The notes: a model not told the origin generated them from the sequence alone. Counted from the stretch's first letter, positions 56,658-64,000 are shown. The stretch: DNA of 64,000 nt from Streptococcus oralis subsp. dentisani (GCF_007475365.1 NZ_CP034442.1:1488001-1552000), one strand, 5' to 3'. A program made the numbers and translations.

Positions 56658-56700
56658 TTGAAACAAAAAAGGCTTACCGAGACCAATCAGCAAAGCCTTT
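56638..56700 (+). terminator. Hairpins after rha
   Basis: CACGC...GCGTG near 56638-56656 and AAAGGCTT (56668) with AAGCCTTT (56693-56700) can form stems. The second has only three trailing Ts, so termination may be partial. Confidence 0.4.
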
Positions 56701-56730
56701 CACACTAACACTAAAACGAATTTAACAAAA

Positions 56731-56761
56731 AGCAGGCAAGCTATTATTAAAGAGGTTTTAG
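56731..56761. repeat. 31-bp direct repeat, copy 2
   Basis: Matches copy 1 at 53076-53106 with one A-to-G change. It lies in the 308-bp interval after rha (56658-56965), which otherwise holds hairpins and the RNA fold at 56840. Confidence 0.8.
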
Positions 56762-56839
56762 TAAAGATTTATAACTAGATTATAGCATATCTAGGACATT
56801 TTGACCATACGGAGAGCGCTAACTCTTTAAACTGGTTAT

Positions 56840-56887
56840 CACTCCAAGAGTTCGCCAACTTGGGGCAATCGCCCAGCGTTTGGAGTG
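56840..56887 (+). ncRNA. Three-way-junction-like RNA fold in the element
   Basis: CACTCCAA (56840-56847) pairs with TTGGAGTG (56880-56887). Inside are two hairpins, AGTT-CGCC-AACT (56849-56860) and GGGC-AATC-GCCC (56863-56874). It lies about 80 bp before the next gene. Function unknown; it could be a small RNA or a leader. Confidence 0.45.
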
Positions 56888-56965
56888 GTGCTAATCATGT
56901 ATAGGAAACGACAATTAAAAGGCCGAAAGGGCAATTACACAAACATAGAAAAAGGAGCAAACACC

Positions 56966-57418
56966 ATGGCAGAAACAACATACGAGAATTTAACTAGACG
57001 TATAGACAGAATTAGCGTAGAAATGCGAGAAATTAGCGAAAAAAATGGCCTAAGAAGACTTTCTTTATTGGCAAATCAGACAAAATCAATCAAAGAAGAT
57101 TTATCCCGTTTACTTTGGATTGAACTTCCTGAATTGAATGCAAGCCATAAAATCGAGGCAGTCTCTAAGAGCACTACGGGAATGTTTTTCCACCCTGGTA
57201 TTTTTGAAATGGACGCTATGCGCCAAGCCTTCTTTAAACGCCAAGCCAAGCACTTTTTTGACAACGAAGCAGAGCAGCAGGCGTATATAGAATATGCTGA
57301 AAAGGAGTATTTAGAGGCTACTATAACCTTAAAAGATATTCTTTTTAATTCTAAAAATGCTAATCAGAAAGTAAGTGAAGATCATCTTATAGAGCAGTTT
57401 GAGGAGGCAATGCAATGA
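56966..57418 (+). CDS. Hypothetical element protein
   Basis: The 150-residue protein starts MAETTYENLTRRIDRISVE and is mostly helical and charged. The ATG at 56966 follows AAAAAGGAGCAAACACC; the frame is open upstream to 56885 but lacks a ribosome site there. It overlaps the next small gene by 4 bp, so it leads a compact group of early genes. No family recognised. Confidence 0.65.
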   Translation: MAETTYENLTRRIDRISVEMREISEKNGLRRLSLLANQTKSIKEDLSRLLWIELPELNASHKIEAVSKSTTGMFFHPGIFEMDAMRQAFFKRQAKHFFDNEAEQQAYIEYAEKEYLEATITLKDILFNSKNANQKVSEDHLIEQFEEAMQ

Positions 57419-57615
57419 CACTAGATCTAGACAACATGACACAAGCAGAATTTGATAAACGAATGGCTAAGATCAAGGCAGAAAATCCTAACCTCTTCCA
57501 GTTTATTGCTGATTTTGTAGATCGAAAAGTAAGCACCGAAGAGGTGGACGACTTCCTGAAGATGGGACGAAGCGACCAAGTGGACTACATCAAGAGCTAT
57601 CAAGCGAGGTCATAG
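57415..57615 (+). CDS. Small hypothetical element protein
   Basis: The 66 residues start MTLDLDNMTQAEFDKRMAK. The protein is acidic and helical and contains FQFIADFVDRKVSTEEVDDF. Start overlaps the previous stop (ATGA) and a GAGGAGGCA ribosome site precedes it. No family recognised. Confidence 0.6.
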   Translation: MTLDLDNMTQAEFDKRMAKIKAENPNLFQFIADFVDRKVSTEEVDDFLKMGRSDQVDYIKSYQARS

Positions 57616-57616
57616 C

Positions 57617-57832
57617 ATGAATGAACTAGATTTAAGCAACAGACAGGCGATTGTCTTTGTTGTGGTATTGATTGGCTTACTGCTTTATCTAAACCACCGA
57701 GACCGCAAAAAAAGCGCCCAAATTGAGCGAGAAAGCAAACAGACAATAGAAACACCTAGCGAGGATTTAAGCCCTGATTATGGGCGTTATATTCAACTTG
57801 CAGGGGTCAATGTATGGGGAGGAATTGAATGA
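57617..57832 (+). CDS. Small membrane protein of the element
   Basis: The 71 residues contain one membrane helix (AIVFVVVLIGLLLYL, residues about 10-25) followed by a basic stretch (NHRDRKKSAQIER), so the C terminus is likely cytoplasmic. It starts one base after the previous stop and overlaps the next gene by 4 bp. Function unknown. Confidence 0.6.
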   Translation: MNELDLSNRQAIVFVVVLIGLLLYLNHRDRKKSAQIERESKQTIETPSEDLSPDYGRYIQLAGVNVWGGIE

Positions 57833-58170
57833 ATCTAACACTGAATGACAAGCGAGTATTAAAACTAATCAAGGTAGGGGCTGAGAACTCTATCACTGGG
57901 GCTGAAATCAGCTTAATCACTAAACTAGCAGAAAGAACCGTCCAGGACATTATCAGCCGTCTGATCACGCGCTACGGCGTTCCTATCGTTGGGGTACGTC
58001 ATGGGGCTTTCAGAGGCTACTTTATCCCAGCTAACAAAGAGGAGCTACTAGACGGAGCAAAGGCATTCTATAACCAAGTACAAGAGGAGCAGAAGCGTCT
58101 GACTGTCCTTTTGAATGCCGATTTAGAGAGCTATAAGCTACTACTGAAGGGGGCAGAAGACTATGTTTAG
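57829..58170 (+). CDS. Winged-helix DNA-binding protein of the element
   Basis: The 113 residues have a winged-helix pattern at the N terminus (DKRVLKLIKVGAENSITGAE, LITKLAERTVQDIISRLI, YGVPIVGVR, GYFIPAN) followed by a helical tail. Such proteins are common next to replication genes in streptococcal elements. It overlaps the genes on both sides. Confidence 0.65.
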   Translation: MNLTLNDKRVLKLIKVGAENSITGAEISLITKLAERTVQDIISRLITRYGVPIVGVRHGAFRGYFIPANKEELLDGAKAFYNQVQEEQKRLTVLLNADLESYKLLLKGAEDYV

Positions 58171-58438
58171 TTTAAGCAAAGAAAGCGAAAACGAGTTAGC
58201 CCATGGTGTTTTAAACCTTGTAGAAAAATACCTGGAGGCGCGTGATATACACAAGCCACGACTGACAGGTTTAATCTCAGCTCAGGAAGCCATGGACGAG
58301 CTAGATATAAAGTACAAGACACTCCAAAAGTGGGAAGATGCTGGGCTAAGACGATACCAGCCCCCACTAGAAGATACTAGGAAAATCTATTATAGAATTT
58401 CTGACATCTGGAAGTTTCTGGGGGTGGAGAATGGCTAG
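58163..58438 (+). CDS. Small helix-turn-helix protein, excisionase-like
   Basis: The 91 residues end in a MerR/Xis-type helix-turn-helix (LISAQEAMDELDIKYKTLQK, WEDAGLRRYQPP, YYRISDIWKFLG). It may be the directionality factor for the integrase or an early regulator. It overlaps the gene before it by 8 bp and the next by 8 bp. Confidence 0.6.
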   Translation: MFSLSKESENELAHGVLNLVEKYLEARDIHKPRLTGLISAQEAMDELDIKYKTLQKWEDAGLRRYQPPLEDTRKIYYRISDIWKFLGVENG

Positions 58439-58577
58439 ATATAACACACACCCAGCACAAGGTAGAGGGCATTATCATGACATTAAATTGTATAAGTACC
58501 GTGGGAAATCTTTGGAACAGGTTAAAGAACAAAAGCTACTGAAGAAGTTAAAAAAGAAGCGCAAAAAGGGGAGATAG
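58431..58577 (+). CDS. Very small basic protein
   Basis: A 48-codon ORF starts ATG at 58431 after GGGGTGGAGA and reads MARYNTHPAQGRGHYHDIKL, ending in a Lys/Arg-rich tail. The next gene starts one base after its stop. Tight packing and the ribosome site support it as real. It could bind nucleic acid; no family recognised. Confidence 0.55.
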   Translation: MARYNTHPAQGRGHYHDIKLYKYRGKSLEQVKEQKLLKKLKKKRKKGR

Positions 58578-58578
58578 T

Positions 58579-59439
58579 ATGACAACTTACGAGGCTAAAG
58601 GCTTTCAAAATAATCTTGTCTATCCATTTGATAAGATTGGGTCGTTTGAGTATATTGAACGTTTTAAGCCTTTGGTAGTCCCTGAAGAGGTAAATATCGA
58701 AGACTTCAAACGTACACAAGCGCCTTACTGTATCAGCGGGAAAGTAACACCAGAAAAGAATGGCAGTTACAAGCGAAACAATTCCAGCCTAATCTATCGG
58801 GATTTGATTTTCCTTGATTATGACGATATACAAGGGACGTCTGAGGGCTTCATAGAAGCCATTTCCAGCGCTTTGTTTGGCTATTCCTATATCTTATACC
58901 CGACTATCAAACATAGCCCAGAAAAACCCCGTTTTCGCCTTGTGGTGAAGCCTGACAACGTGATGAATGAGGCAACCTATAAGCAGGTAGTGAAAGAGAT
59001 TGCTGACAAGATTGGACTACCCTTTGACATGGCTAGTCTAACCTGGTCCCAACTCCAGGGCCTACCAGTCACAACAGGAGACCCAGCGGACTATCAAAAA
59101 ATTGTAGAGCATGGCCTAGATTATCCAGTCCCCAAGGTTGAACCAAGAGCGAAGCAAGAAAATACTGGAAAATTCACACCCAGAACGAGTGGCCAGAGAT
59201 CGATGACCATGAGAATTATTGACACGCTTTTCAACGGATTTGGAGACAAGGGAGGGCGTAACGTGGCAGTGACCCACTTTGTAGGCTTGCTCTTTAACAA
59301 GTGGGTTGATTGTGATCTAGAGACCGCCTACGAACTTACAAAGATAGCCAATAGCGTGACTGCTGAACCTTTACCAATCGAGGAACTAGATCGTACATTC
59401 AGTAGCATAGCACGGGCAGAATACAGAAAGAGAGGGTAG
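58579..59439 (+). CDS. Primase-like replication protein (primase C-terminal helical domain)
   Basis: The 286-residue protein has a catalytic-type acidic motif FLDYDDIQG near residue 75, then KPRFRLVVKPDN and TWSQLQGLPVTTGDP, and a C-terminal helical domain (GGRNVAVTHFVGLLFNKWVD). This layout is typical of the primase subunit that precedes a P4-family helicase in satellite islands. ATG follows AAGGGGAGATAGT. Confidence 0.8.
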   Translation: MTTYEAKGFQNNLVYPFDKIGSFEYIERFKPLVVPEEVNIEDFKRTQAPYCISGKVTPEKNGSYKRNNSSLIYRDLIFLDYDDIQGTSEGFIEAISSALFGYSYILYPTIKHSPEKPRFRLVVKPDNVMNEATYKQVVKEIADKIGLPFDMASLTWSQLQGLPVTTGDPADYQKIVEHGLDYPVPKVEPRAKQENTGKFTPRTSGQRSMTMRIIDTLFNGFGDKGGRNVAVTHFVGLLFNKWVDCDLETAYELTKIANSVTAEPLPIEELDRTFSSIARAEYRKRG

Positions 59440-59443
59440 AACC

Positions 59444-60961
59444 ATAGAACTAGAAGAATTAGAAAACCTAAAAAGTGAAATCTTGGAGGTGAGAGAACAA
59501 GAACAGCCTCCTAGAACTATGAAGGAATTAGAAAATCGTATCTTTAAAGCTGGTGAAGAATGGCGGGCAGAACATACCGAAACTAAAGTAAACGAGTCCA
59601 CAGGGGACGTTACCGAAAAGGTCGCTATGCCCCAAACATTCACCGTTGCTAAAATACTGAGCGAGATTGTCATATTTACTTTTATCAGTAAGAGCAATGT
59701 TCCTGATTATAGCCTACTCTATATCTATGATTTAGACGAGGGTATCTATACCGCTAGTAATGATCTTTTCAATCTTTTATGTAAAACTTTTGACGTGAGA
59801 ATTAAACCCAGAGAGTGGCCTCAGATTAAGTTAATGGTTAGAACATTGACAAAGATACAAAAGCCTTTAGAAAGTTCCAACCTCATTCCCGTACATAACG
59901 GAATTATCAACTTAGAAACTAAGGAACTACTCCCCTTTAGTCCTAAGTATGTAATTACAAGTAAGATAAGCACGGCCTACCACGCGCCTAAACGAGTCCC
60001 AACAGATAGAGAGGGCAAAACTTTTGATGATTGGCTAAACTCAATCGCTTGTAATGATAGTGAACTGGTAACACTGTTTTGGCAGATTATCCTTGAAGCT
60101 ATTAACCCTAACCATACCCGAAATAAGTTTGCTATCTTCTACGGGGACGGTAATAATGGTAAAGGGACATTTCAGCGCTTCCTTATCAATCTGATAGGGG
60201 AAAGCAATATATCAGCCTTAAAGCCTGCACAGTTCGGAGAAAAGCATAACTTGGAGACCTTGGTAGGTAAGGTTTGTAATATTGGAGACGAAGCGCCTAA
60301 CGAATACTTGAAAAATCCGTCTGATTTAATGAGTATCACTAGTGGGGACACCGTGCTAGTCAATCCAAAAGGTCGGCCAGCTTTTGAAGCTACCTTTAAG
60401 CTATTCAATATCTTTTCAGGCAACTATATCCCCAATGGTGGCAACAAGACAAAAGGCTGGTATCGTAGAATTATGATCGTACCTTTCAATGCTGACTTTA
60501 ACGGGGCAAAGGAAAAGCCTTGGATAAAAAATGAGTTTTTAGCAAATAAGGAAGTCCTAGAATATGCCCTATACAAAGCTATCAATCAAGAGCCATTTAC
60601 TCACTTTATCGAACCTCAATCAGTCAAAGACCTGCTAGAAGAATACCAAGAGGATAATGACTACTTACTTTCATGGGTTAAGCATGAATACATGGAAAAA
60701 GGTTGGCATGAGCTGGATGTAGTACCCGTTTTTATACTGACCAGATCACTAAAGCATTATGCTGAGGACATGGGGATAGCCAAGCCTAATGTTTATGGGG
60801 CAGGAAAAGAAACGATAAGACACTTACAACAGTTAACACCTAATAAGTATCAACTAAAAAAAGCTCGTGTTAGATTTGAAGATTTTGACAAACTAGATCC
60901 GTTGGAGTTTGAAAGACCTAAACTGGGTCGAGTGAATCACGCTATAACTAAAAAAGAATAA
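59444..60961 (+). CDS. P4-family phage/plasmid primase-helicase
   Basis: The superfamily 3 helicase has Walker A FYGDGNNGKGTFQRFL near residue 240, Walker B CNIGDEAPNEYL, and sensor LFNIFSGNYIPNGG, after a D5-like N-terminal domain. It would unwind the origin located just downstream. The start is uncertain: the frame is open from 59411 and has no ATG or GTG before 59519. ATA at 59444 lies 7 bases after GAGAGGG and would give 505 residues; TTG at 59483 has no ribosome site. I chose ATA on spacing, as an inference. Confidence 0.85.
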   Translation: MELEELENLKSEILEVREQEQPPRTMKELENRIFKAGEEWRAEHTETKVNESTGDVTEKVAMPQTFTVAKILSEIVIFTFISKSNVPDYSLLYIYDLDEGIYTASNDLFNLLCKTFDVRIKPREWPQIKLMVRTLTKIQKPLESSNLIPVHNGIINLETKELLPFSPKYVITSKISTAYHAPKRVPTDREGKTFDDWLNSIACNDSELVTLFWQIILEAINPNHTRNKFAIFYGDGNNGKGTFQRFLINLIGESNISALKPAQFGEKHNLETLVGKVCNIGDEAPNEYLKNPSDLMSITSGDTVLVNPKGRPAFEATFKLFNIFSGNYIPNGGNKTKGWYRRIMIVPFNADFNGAKEKPWIKNEFLANKEVLEYALYKAINQEPFTHFIEPQSVKDLLEEYQEDNDYLLSWVKHEYMEKGWHELDVVPVFILTRSLKHYAEDMGIAKPNVYGAGKETIRHLQQLTPNKYQLKKARVRFEDFDKLDPLEFERPKLGRVNHAITKKE

Positions 60962-61219
60962 TGTTGACCTTCTTGTTGACCTTTTTTTAAAGAAGGTCAA
61001 CATCCTAAACCCTTGATAGTACTAGTATTATAGCCCTTATGTTGACCTTGTTACCTTCTTTTTAAAAACAAGAATGTAAATGAAATAGATATATTTTATA
61101 TATAAGGGCAAGGACTTCAAAAGAAGGTCAACATGGTAACAAAGTGACCTAACCCCTTGGGGGAGTATAGCTGAACCGTGTTACCTAGAAGGTCAACAAA
61201 ACACCAAAGAAGGTCAACA
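60962..61219. other. Candidate replication origin: seven AAGGTCAACA iterons around an AT-rich stretch
   Basis: The 10-mer AAGGTCAACA occurs forward at 60993, 61124, 61189 and 61210 and reversed at 60962, 60974 and 61040, starting right after the helicase stop. Between the two groups (about 61070-61105) lies a nearly pure A/T stretch. Iterons flanking an AT-rich unwinding region next to rep genes is the known origin layout of SaPI-type islands. The interval 60962-61269 has no gene. Confidence 0.8.
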
Positions 61220-61269
61220 GATTGCAAAAATTACATAATTTACCTTAAAATAAGAATAGGAGAAACAAC

Positions 61270-61803
61270 ATGACATTAAAAACATTTTCTGACAAAGCAA
61301 AAACATTCAATTTCACTTACGATTTTAAAGACCTAGATACTGCTATGGTAGCAGGTCACGCGCTACTGGGATATATGACTGGAACATATTGCCAGCCTAC
61401 AATTTCATTGACTTACAAGGATAAGGGAACGCTGGTCGCTGAGTATGTGGAGGATAACAAGCTAAACAAGACCTTCAAGCGCATTTGTGACAGTTTCAAG
61501 GACTATTACAATCAACCAGAGGAGCTTGAAGCATTTGAAGAACGTTATAAACAGGAGCGCGTGCTTCAACTCAAAGAGTCGGAGGATTTTGAGAGTTTGC
61601 TGAATAAGGTCACAAACTACGAGCTGGAACTATTAGACTATGCTGATCGCTTGCTTTCTGATAAACGTATCCCTATGGACTCTATGACCGCTTTTGGTAC
61701 GTTGGAAATGCTGGGCGATGAAAGTATTAGCCTACTCCAAAAGTTGGACGTAGAAGGCGAATATAAAGGCCTTGCTGATTATTTGGCTGAGGCAGAAAGC
61801 TAG
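61270..61803 (+). CDS. Hypothetical element protein
   Basis: The 177-residue protein starts MTLKTFSDKAKTFNFTYDFK and is acidic in its C-terminal half (YELELLDYADRLLSDKRIP). ATG follows ATAGGAGAAACAAC. It lies directly after the origin. No family recognised. Two terminators follow. Confidence 0.65.
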   Translation: MTLKTFSDKAKTFNFTYDFKDLDTAMVAGHALLGYMTGTYCQPTISLTYKDKGTLVAEYVEDNKLNKTFKRICDSFKDYYNQPEELEAFEERYKQERVLQLKESEDFESLLNKVTNYELELLDYADRLLSDKRIPMDSMTAFGTLEMLGDESISLLQKLDVEGEYKGLADYLAEAES

Positions 61804-61810
61804 AACTATC

Positions 61811-61874
61811 AAGAGAGGCACCAGCCTCTTTTTGTGGTTTCATTACTACTAAACCCAATCGATTTGGGTTTTTC
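61811..61874 (+). terminator. Two consecutive terminators
   Basis: AGAGGC-ACCA-GCCTCT followed by TTTTT (61814-61834), and AAACCCAA-TCGA-TTTGGGTTT followed by TT (61851-61874), both end the replication-gene transcript. Confidence 0.85.
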
Positions 61875-61898
61875 TATATATAAAGGTATTTTGAACGA

Positions 61899-62417
61899 AT
61901 GGAAATTATAAAATCAATAACCATAGAGACATTTATAAAGCCAATGAAAAACAAGAATATCAGTCAGGGTATAGCTGAGTTGGACGGTAGAAAACTAGAA
62001 ATAGACTTAGATAACCTTTATATCACCTTTGAACGTGATCATTTTGATTTAGCGAGAATACCAGGAACCAAGGGAGGCAATCGCTACTTCTTTGTCTGTC
62101 CTATTTGTGGTAATCGATGTAGAAAACTCTATAAGAGACTTTTGCTATATGGTTGTGGATCATGCCAGAAAATACACAAATCAACACTGAACCGAAGTAA
62201 GACAGATTGCCAATACTATTGGGAGCTTGCGCTGAGGGAAGCTAGAAAGGTAGAACCAGGTTGGAGTCCTAGACGTGGTGGATATATGTTTGACAGTTTT
62301 CCTGAAAGACCAAAATACATGAAACAGAAACGATATTACAAGCATTATCAAAAGTTTGTTAACTACACCAGAAAAGGGGATAGATTTTGGCTGAATGGAT
62401 TGAGTAATTTGAAGTAG
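61899..62417 (+). CDS. Zinc-ribbon hypothetical phage protein
   Basis: The 172-residue protein has two cysteine pairs, CPICGNRC near residue 67 and CGSCQK near residue 85, that could hold one zinc, inside a basic region (RKLYKRLLLYG). Aromatic/basic residues dominate the C terminus (MKQKRYYKHYQKF). The ATG at 61899 has only a distant AAAGG; ATG at 61944 is an alternative. It may bind nucleic acid. Confidence 0.6.
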   Translation: MEIIKSITIETFIKPMKNKNISQGIAELDGRKLEIDLDNLYITFERDHFDLARIPGTKGGNRYFFVCPICGNRCRKLYKRLLLYGCGSCQKIHKSTLNRSKTDCQYYWELALREARKVEPGWSPRRGGYMFDSFPERPKYMKQKRYYKHYQKFVNYTRKGDRFWLNGLSNLK

Positions 62418-62518
62418 TTTTTTGGAGCATTTCCAAACAAATCTTAATCAAGATCAAGGGAAAAAATAGTTATATAAATATTGTTTAGCTTTAATCAATT
62501 ACAAGATACTAAGCAGGT

Positions 62519-62638
62519 ATGAAGGCGAGATATGAGGCAGAGATACCCCCTTTATTTTTAGACGGGGGTAGGTGTTGTTCGGATATAAGAACGCTGCCCT
62601 CTTTTGTGCAGAAAATTCCCTTTTTGAAATGTTTTTGA
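62519..62638 (+). CDS. Possible 39-aa ORF in a gene-poor interval
   Basis: In the 496-bp interval 62418-62913 one short frame reads MKARYEAEIPPLFLDGGRCC to a stop at 62638, without a proper ribosome site. It overlaps a hairpin TACCCCC (62544) / GGGGGTA (62564). The rest of the interval shows only a GC-bearing hairpin before the next gene (AGCCAGCACAGGGCTGAC near 62845). Confidence 0.2.
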   Translation: MKARYEAEIPPLFLDGGRCCSDIRTLPSFVQKIPFLKCF

Positions 62639-62913
62639 AGTTGGTAGAATGTAGTATTACTAGGTGTTTAGCTTGATTTTTTGACCGATAAAGCTACTAC
62701 TCAATTATCCAATTTTATAACATAGTGGGGGGTATCTCCTCCACCCACGCGCTTCTATGAACTTCACACCGTCATTATACATTTTTTCTCACGGGAAACA
62801 GATTAAGCCTTGAACCACGAACGAACATCGAGAAAACGAAAAAAAAGCCAGCACAGGGCTGACTCCTTTATAAATTATTCCTTAAAACTATTATACCATG
62901 AAGGAGTATCAAC

Positions 62914-63333
62914 TTGACCATTAAAGAAATAGAGGAACAACTAAAAAGAGTAAAGAAAGGGAACGACCTTATCCAGCGACTGCAGCTAAAGTACCAGAGT
63001 TTAGAAAGTGGACTGCTTGCAGGAACTAACCAATATCAAACACGGGTTACTACAAGTAAAAATAATAACGCTGAAAATAAACTGCTTGAAACTTTGGAAT
63101 TAAGAGATAAGATAGCGAAGCAAATACAAGCTATTACTAGCGAACGTATAGAAGTAATGGAGATGATAGATCAGTTAGATGAAATCGAAGAATGGTTAGT
63201 ATTGACAATGTTATATGTGAATAACCTCCCTTTGGCTCAGATTTATAGGGAGATGAAGATAAGCAAGGTTAACGTATATAGAATTAGGAAGCAAGCTTTA
63301 GACCACTTGGCAGGTATGGTAAATGCAGATTGA
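62914..63333 (+). CDS. DUF1492/ArpU-like late transcription regulator
   Basis: The 139-residue protein has an N-terminal coiled coil (KEIEEQLKRVKKGNDLIQRL) and a C-terminal sigma-region-4-like helix-turn-helix (EWLVLTMLYVNNLPLAQIYR, ISKVNVYRIRKQALDHL). Such proteins switch on packaging or late genes in phages and islands. The start is TTG at 62914, set 7 bases after AAGGAG; no ATG is in frame nearby. Overlaps the next gene by 11 bp. Confidence 0.75.
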   Translation: MTIKEIEEQLKRVKKGNDLIQRLQLKYQSLESGLLAGTNQYQTRVTTSKNNNAENKLLETLELRDKIAKQIQAITSERIEVMEMIDQLDEIEEWLVLTMLYVNNLPLAQIYREMKISKVNVYRIRKQALDHLAGMVNAD

Positions 63334-63661
63334 TAAAAAAGAGACAGTCAAACAGGTATACAGATTTCTAAAAAGCTATCCATCGCTGGTAAAATTGAGT
63401 CTAGACGACCAAGATGGAGCGTTTAGAGCCAAAGCTGAAGAGTTGATAGGTGTGATTGAAGCCTTCAGGGACAATCTAGATGATGTACGACGTGAGATAT
63501 TCACCAATCTCTTTACAAGACAAACAAAAGAGGTTTTAAAGTTATGGCAGTTATACGAGAGACTAGAGATTGATAAATCTGAGTATGAACGTCTCAAGGC
63601 TGAGATGCTGCTAGACTTTGCTAAAAGCTATCGAGACGGTGTTTTGTTGATTGAATATTAG
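63323..63661 (+). CDS. Hypothetical element protein
   Basis: The 112-residue protein starts MQIDKKETVKQVYRFLKSYP and is wholly helical, with a C-terminal KSEYERLKAEMLLDFAKSY. Overlap with the regulator gene suggests co-expression. Small proteins at this place in streptococcal phages precede packaging genes. No family recognised. Confidence 0.6.
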   Translation: MQIDKKETVKQVYRFLKSYPSLVKLSLDDQDGAFRAKAEELIGVIEAFRDNLDDVRREIFTNLFTRQTKEVLKLWQLYERLEIDKSEYERLKAEMLLDFAKSYRDGVLLIEY

Positions 63662-63716
63662 GATAGGAAAGTTTATAATTAAGTCATAGCGTAAGAGAAA
63701 ATACTTAAAATTTTAT

Positions 63717-63917
63717 GTGAAGCGTTTGAATTTGAATTTGGAAGGATTGATTGACATGATTGAGAAGTATGATTATGATTGGCCAGAAGCTGAAGACGAC
63801 AATCTGGATGAATTGTTAAAAAAAGCCAGCGAACGAAATAAAAACAAAATCGTTGAGGACTTGGATCACGAATGGGAAGAGTTTGTAAGAACACTTAAAC
63901 TGGAGAGGATTGATTAG
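63717..63917 (+). CDS. Small acidic hypothetical protein
   Basis: The frame gives 66 residues from GTG at 63717 or 53 from ATG at 63756, which has AAGGA nine bases upstream. The product is very acidic (YDWPEAEDDNLDEL). Start undecided; the ATG form is more likely. No family recognised. Confidence 0.5.
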   Translation: MKRLNLNLEGLIDMIEKYDYDWPEAEDDNLDELLKKASERNKNKIVEDLDHEWEEFVRTLKLERID

Positions 63918-63919
63918 TT

Positions 63920-64000
63920 ATGCCTTATACTTTAACCAAGGAAGAAGAGAAGTTTTGGCTTTCTCAACCTGATGAGATTACTATTCTTCCTATTGAGGAA
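63920..64000 (+). CDS. Start of an unidentified gene cut by the window end
   Basis: ATG at 63920 follows GGAGAGGATTGATTAGTT and the frame stays open for 27 codons (MPYTLTKEEEKFWLSQPDEI) to the end of the window. It cannot be identified from this fragment. Confidence 0.5.
   Translation, partial: MPYTLTKEEEKFWLSQPDEITILPIEE

Larger units (their letters stand above)
51840..64000. mobile_element. Integrated satellite-type element (phage-inducible island or prophage), right end beyond the window
   Basis: Gene order is integrase, cargo gene, CI-like repressor (all leftward), then rightward Cro-like, Rha, small proteins, primase, P4-family helicase, iteron origin and a DUF1492-type regulator. Twelve kilobases show no capsid, portal, tail or large terminase gene and no phage recombination or SSB gene. 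This matches Gram-positive phage-inducible chromosomal islands. Late genes could still follow, so a full prophage is not excluded. Confidence 0.8.

Noticed and set aside
62544..62570. TACCCCC/GGGGGTA as a second CstR operator
   Set aside because: The arms are 13 bases apart, far more than in CsoR/CstR sites, and it lies in the mobile element with no thiol genes nearby.

Overview
The window is a chromosomal segment of a Streptococcus of the mitis group (S. mitis/oralis-like, close to S. pneumoniae). The evidence is gene order and protein content: the 3' end of comB followed by the purine cluster, then strH, the bgaC-gad PTS block, a Trk-type K+ system with a CabP-like subunit, a PavB-like SSURE adhesin, the TCS08 pair and rpsD. 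This is the pneumococcal backbone order, with extra genes inserted in it. Features not expected in the pneumococcal backbone are lacD in the gad operon, a third G5 domain in StrH, a relPRS operon and a persulfide-detoxification cluster. The species assignment is inference from gene content, not from a database search.

Region 1 (1-18080) is de novo purine synthesis: purC-L-F-M-N-H, then purD with its own promoter, then purE-K and purB. Two things interrupt it. Between purD and purE lie two tandem copies of one three-hairpin RNA fold whose stems differ by compensatory changes. Between purK and purB is an accessory insertion: a small unknown gene, a frameshifted copy of a 75-aa gene, a racemase that has lost its ATG, a duplicated 96-bp purK 3' end, and a visibly AT-rich two-gene unit encoding a DUF262 protein and a HEPN-motif protein. 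That pair is the best candidate here for an undescribed defence system.

Region 2 (18100-31484) is host-glycan use: the cell-wall N-acetylhexosaminidase StrH, a GntR/UTRA regulator, the GH35 beta-galactosidase BgaC, a mannose-family PTS (EIIB, C, D, A), the AgaS isomerase/deaminase, tagatose-bisphosphate aldolase LacD and galactose mutarotase. cre-like sites lie in the strH and bgaC promoters.

Region 3 (31536-37336, minus strand) is a cluster of orphan immunity-type genes (SUKH/SMI1, DUF4241, ankyrin, one unknown) with a composite pseudogene, then relP-relR-relS (small alarmone synthetase plus two-component system). Region 4 (37451-42278) has a CstR-like persulfide sensor, a membrane protein of unknown function, a YbaK/PrdX deacylase, and a rhodanese / CoA-persulfide reductase / rhodanese operon with a CstR-type inverted repeat over its promoter. 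Region 5 (42307-51839) holds an acetyltransferase, a Cthe_2159-like lipoprotein, a nucleoside phosphorylase, TrkH, CabP/TrkA, PavB-like adhesin, RR08/HK08 and rpsD with a structured leader. The promoters of the lipoprotein and adhesin genes both carry four TTTAAG-like hexamers at exact 11-bp spacing.

Region 6 (about 51840-64000, runs off the window) is an integrated element just downstream of rpsD: tyrosine integrase, a Schlafen/AlbA_2-type cargo gene, CI-like and Cro-like regulators around three operators, Rha, small proteins, a primase, a P4-family helicase, then an iteron-flanked AT-rich stretch that looks like a replication origin, and an ArpU/DUF1492-type late regulator. No capsid, portal or large terminase gene is seen so far, so a phage-inducible chromosomal island or satellite fits better than a complete prophage, but the right end is not visible. 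No rRNA, tRNA, CRISPR array or insertion sequence was recognised.
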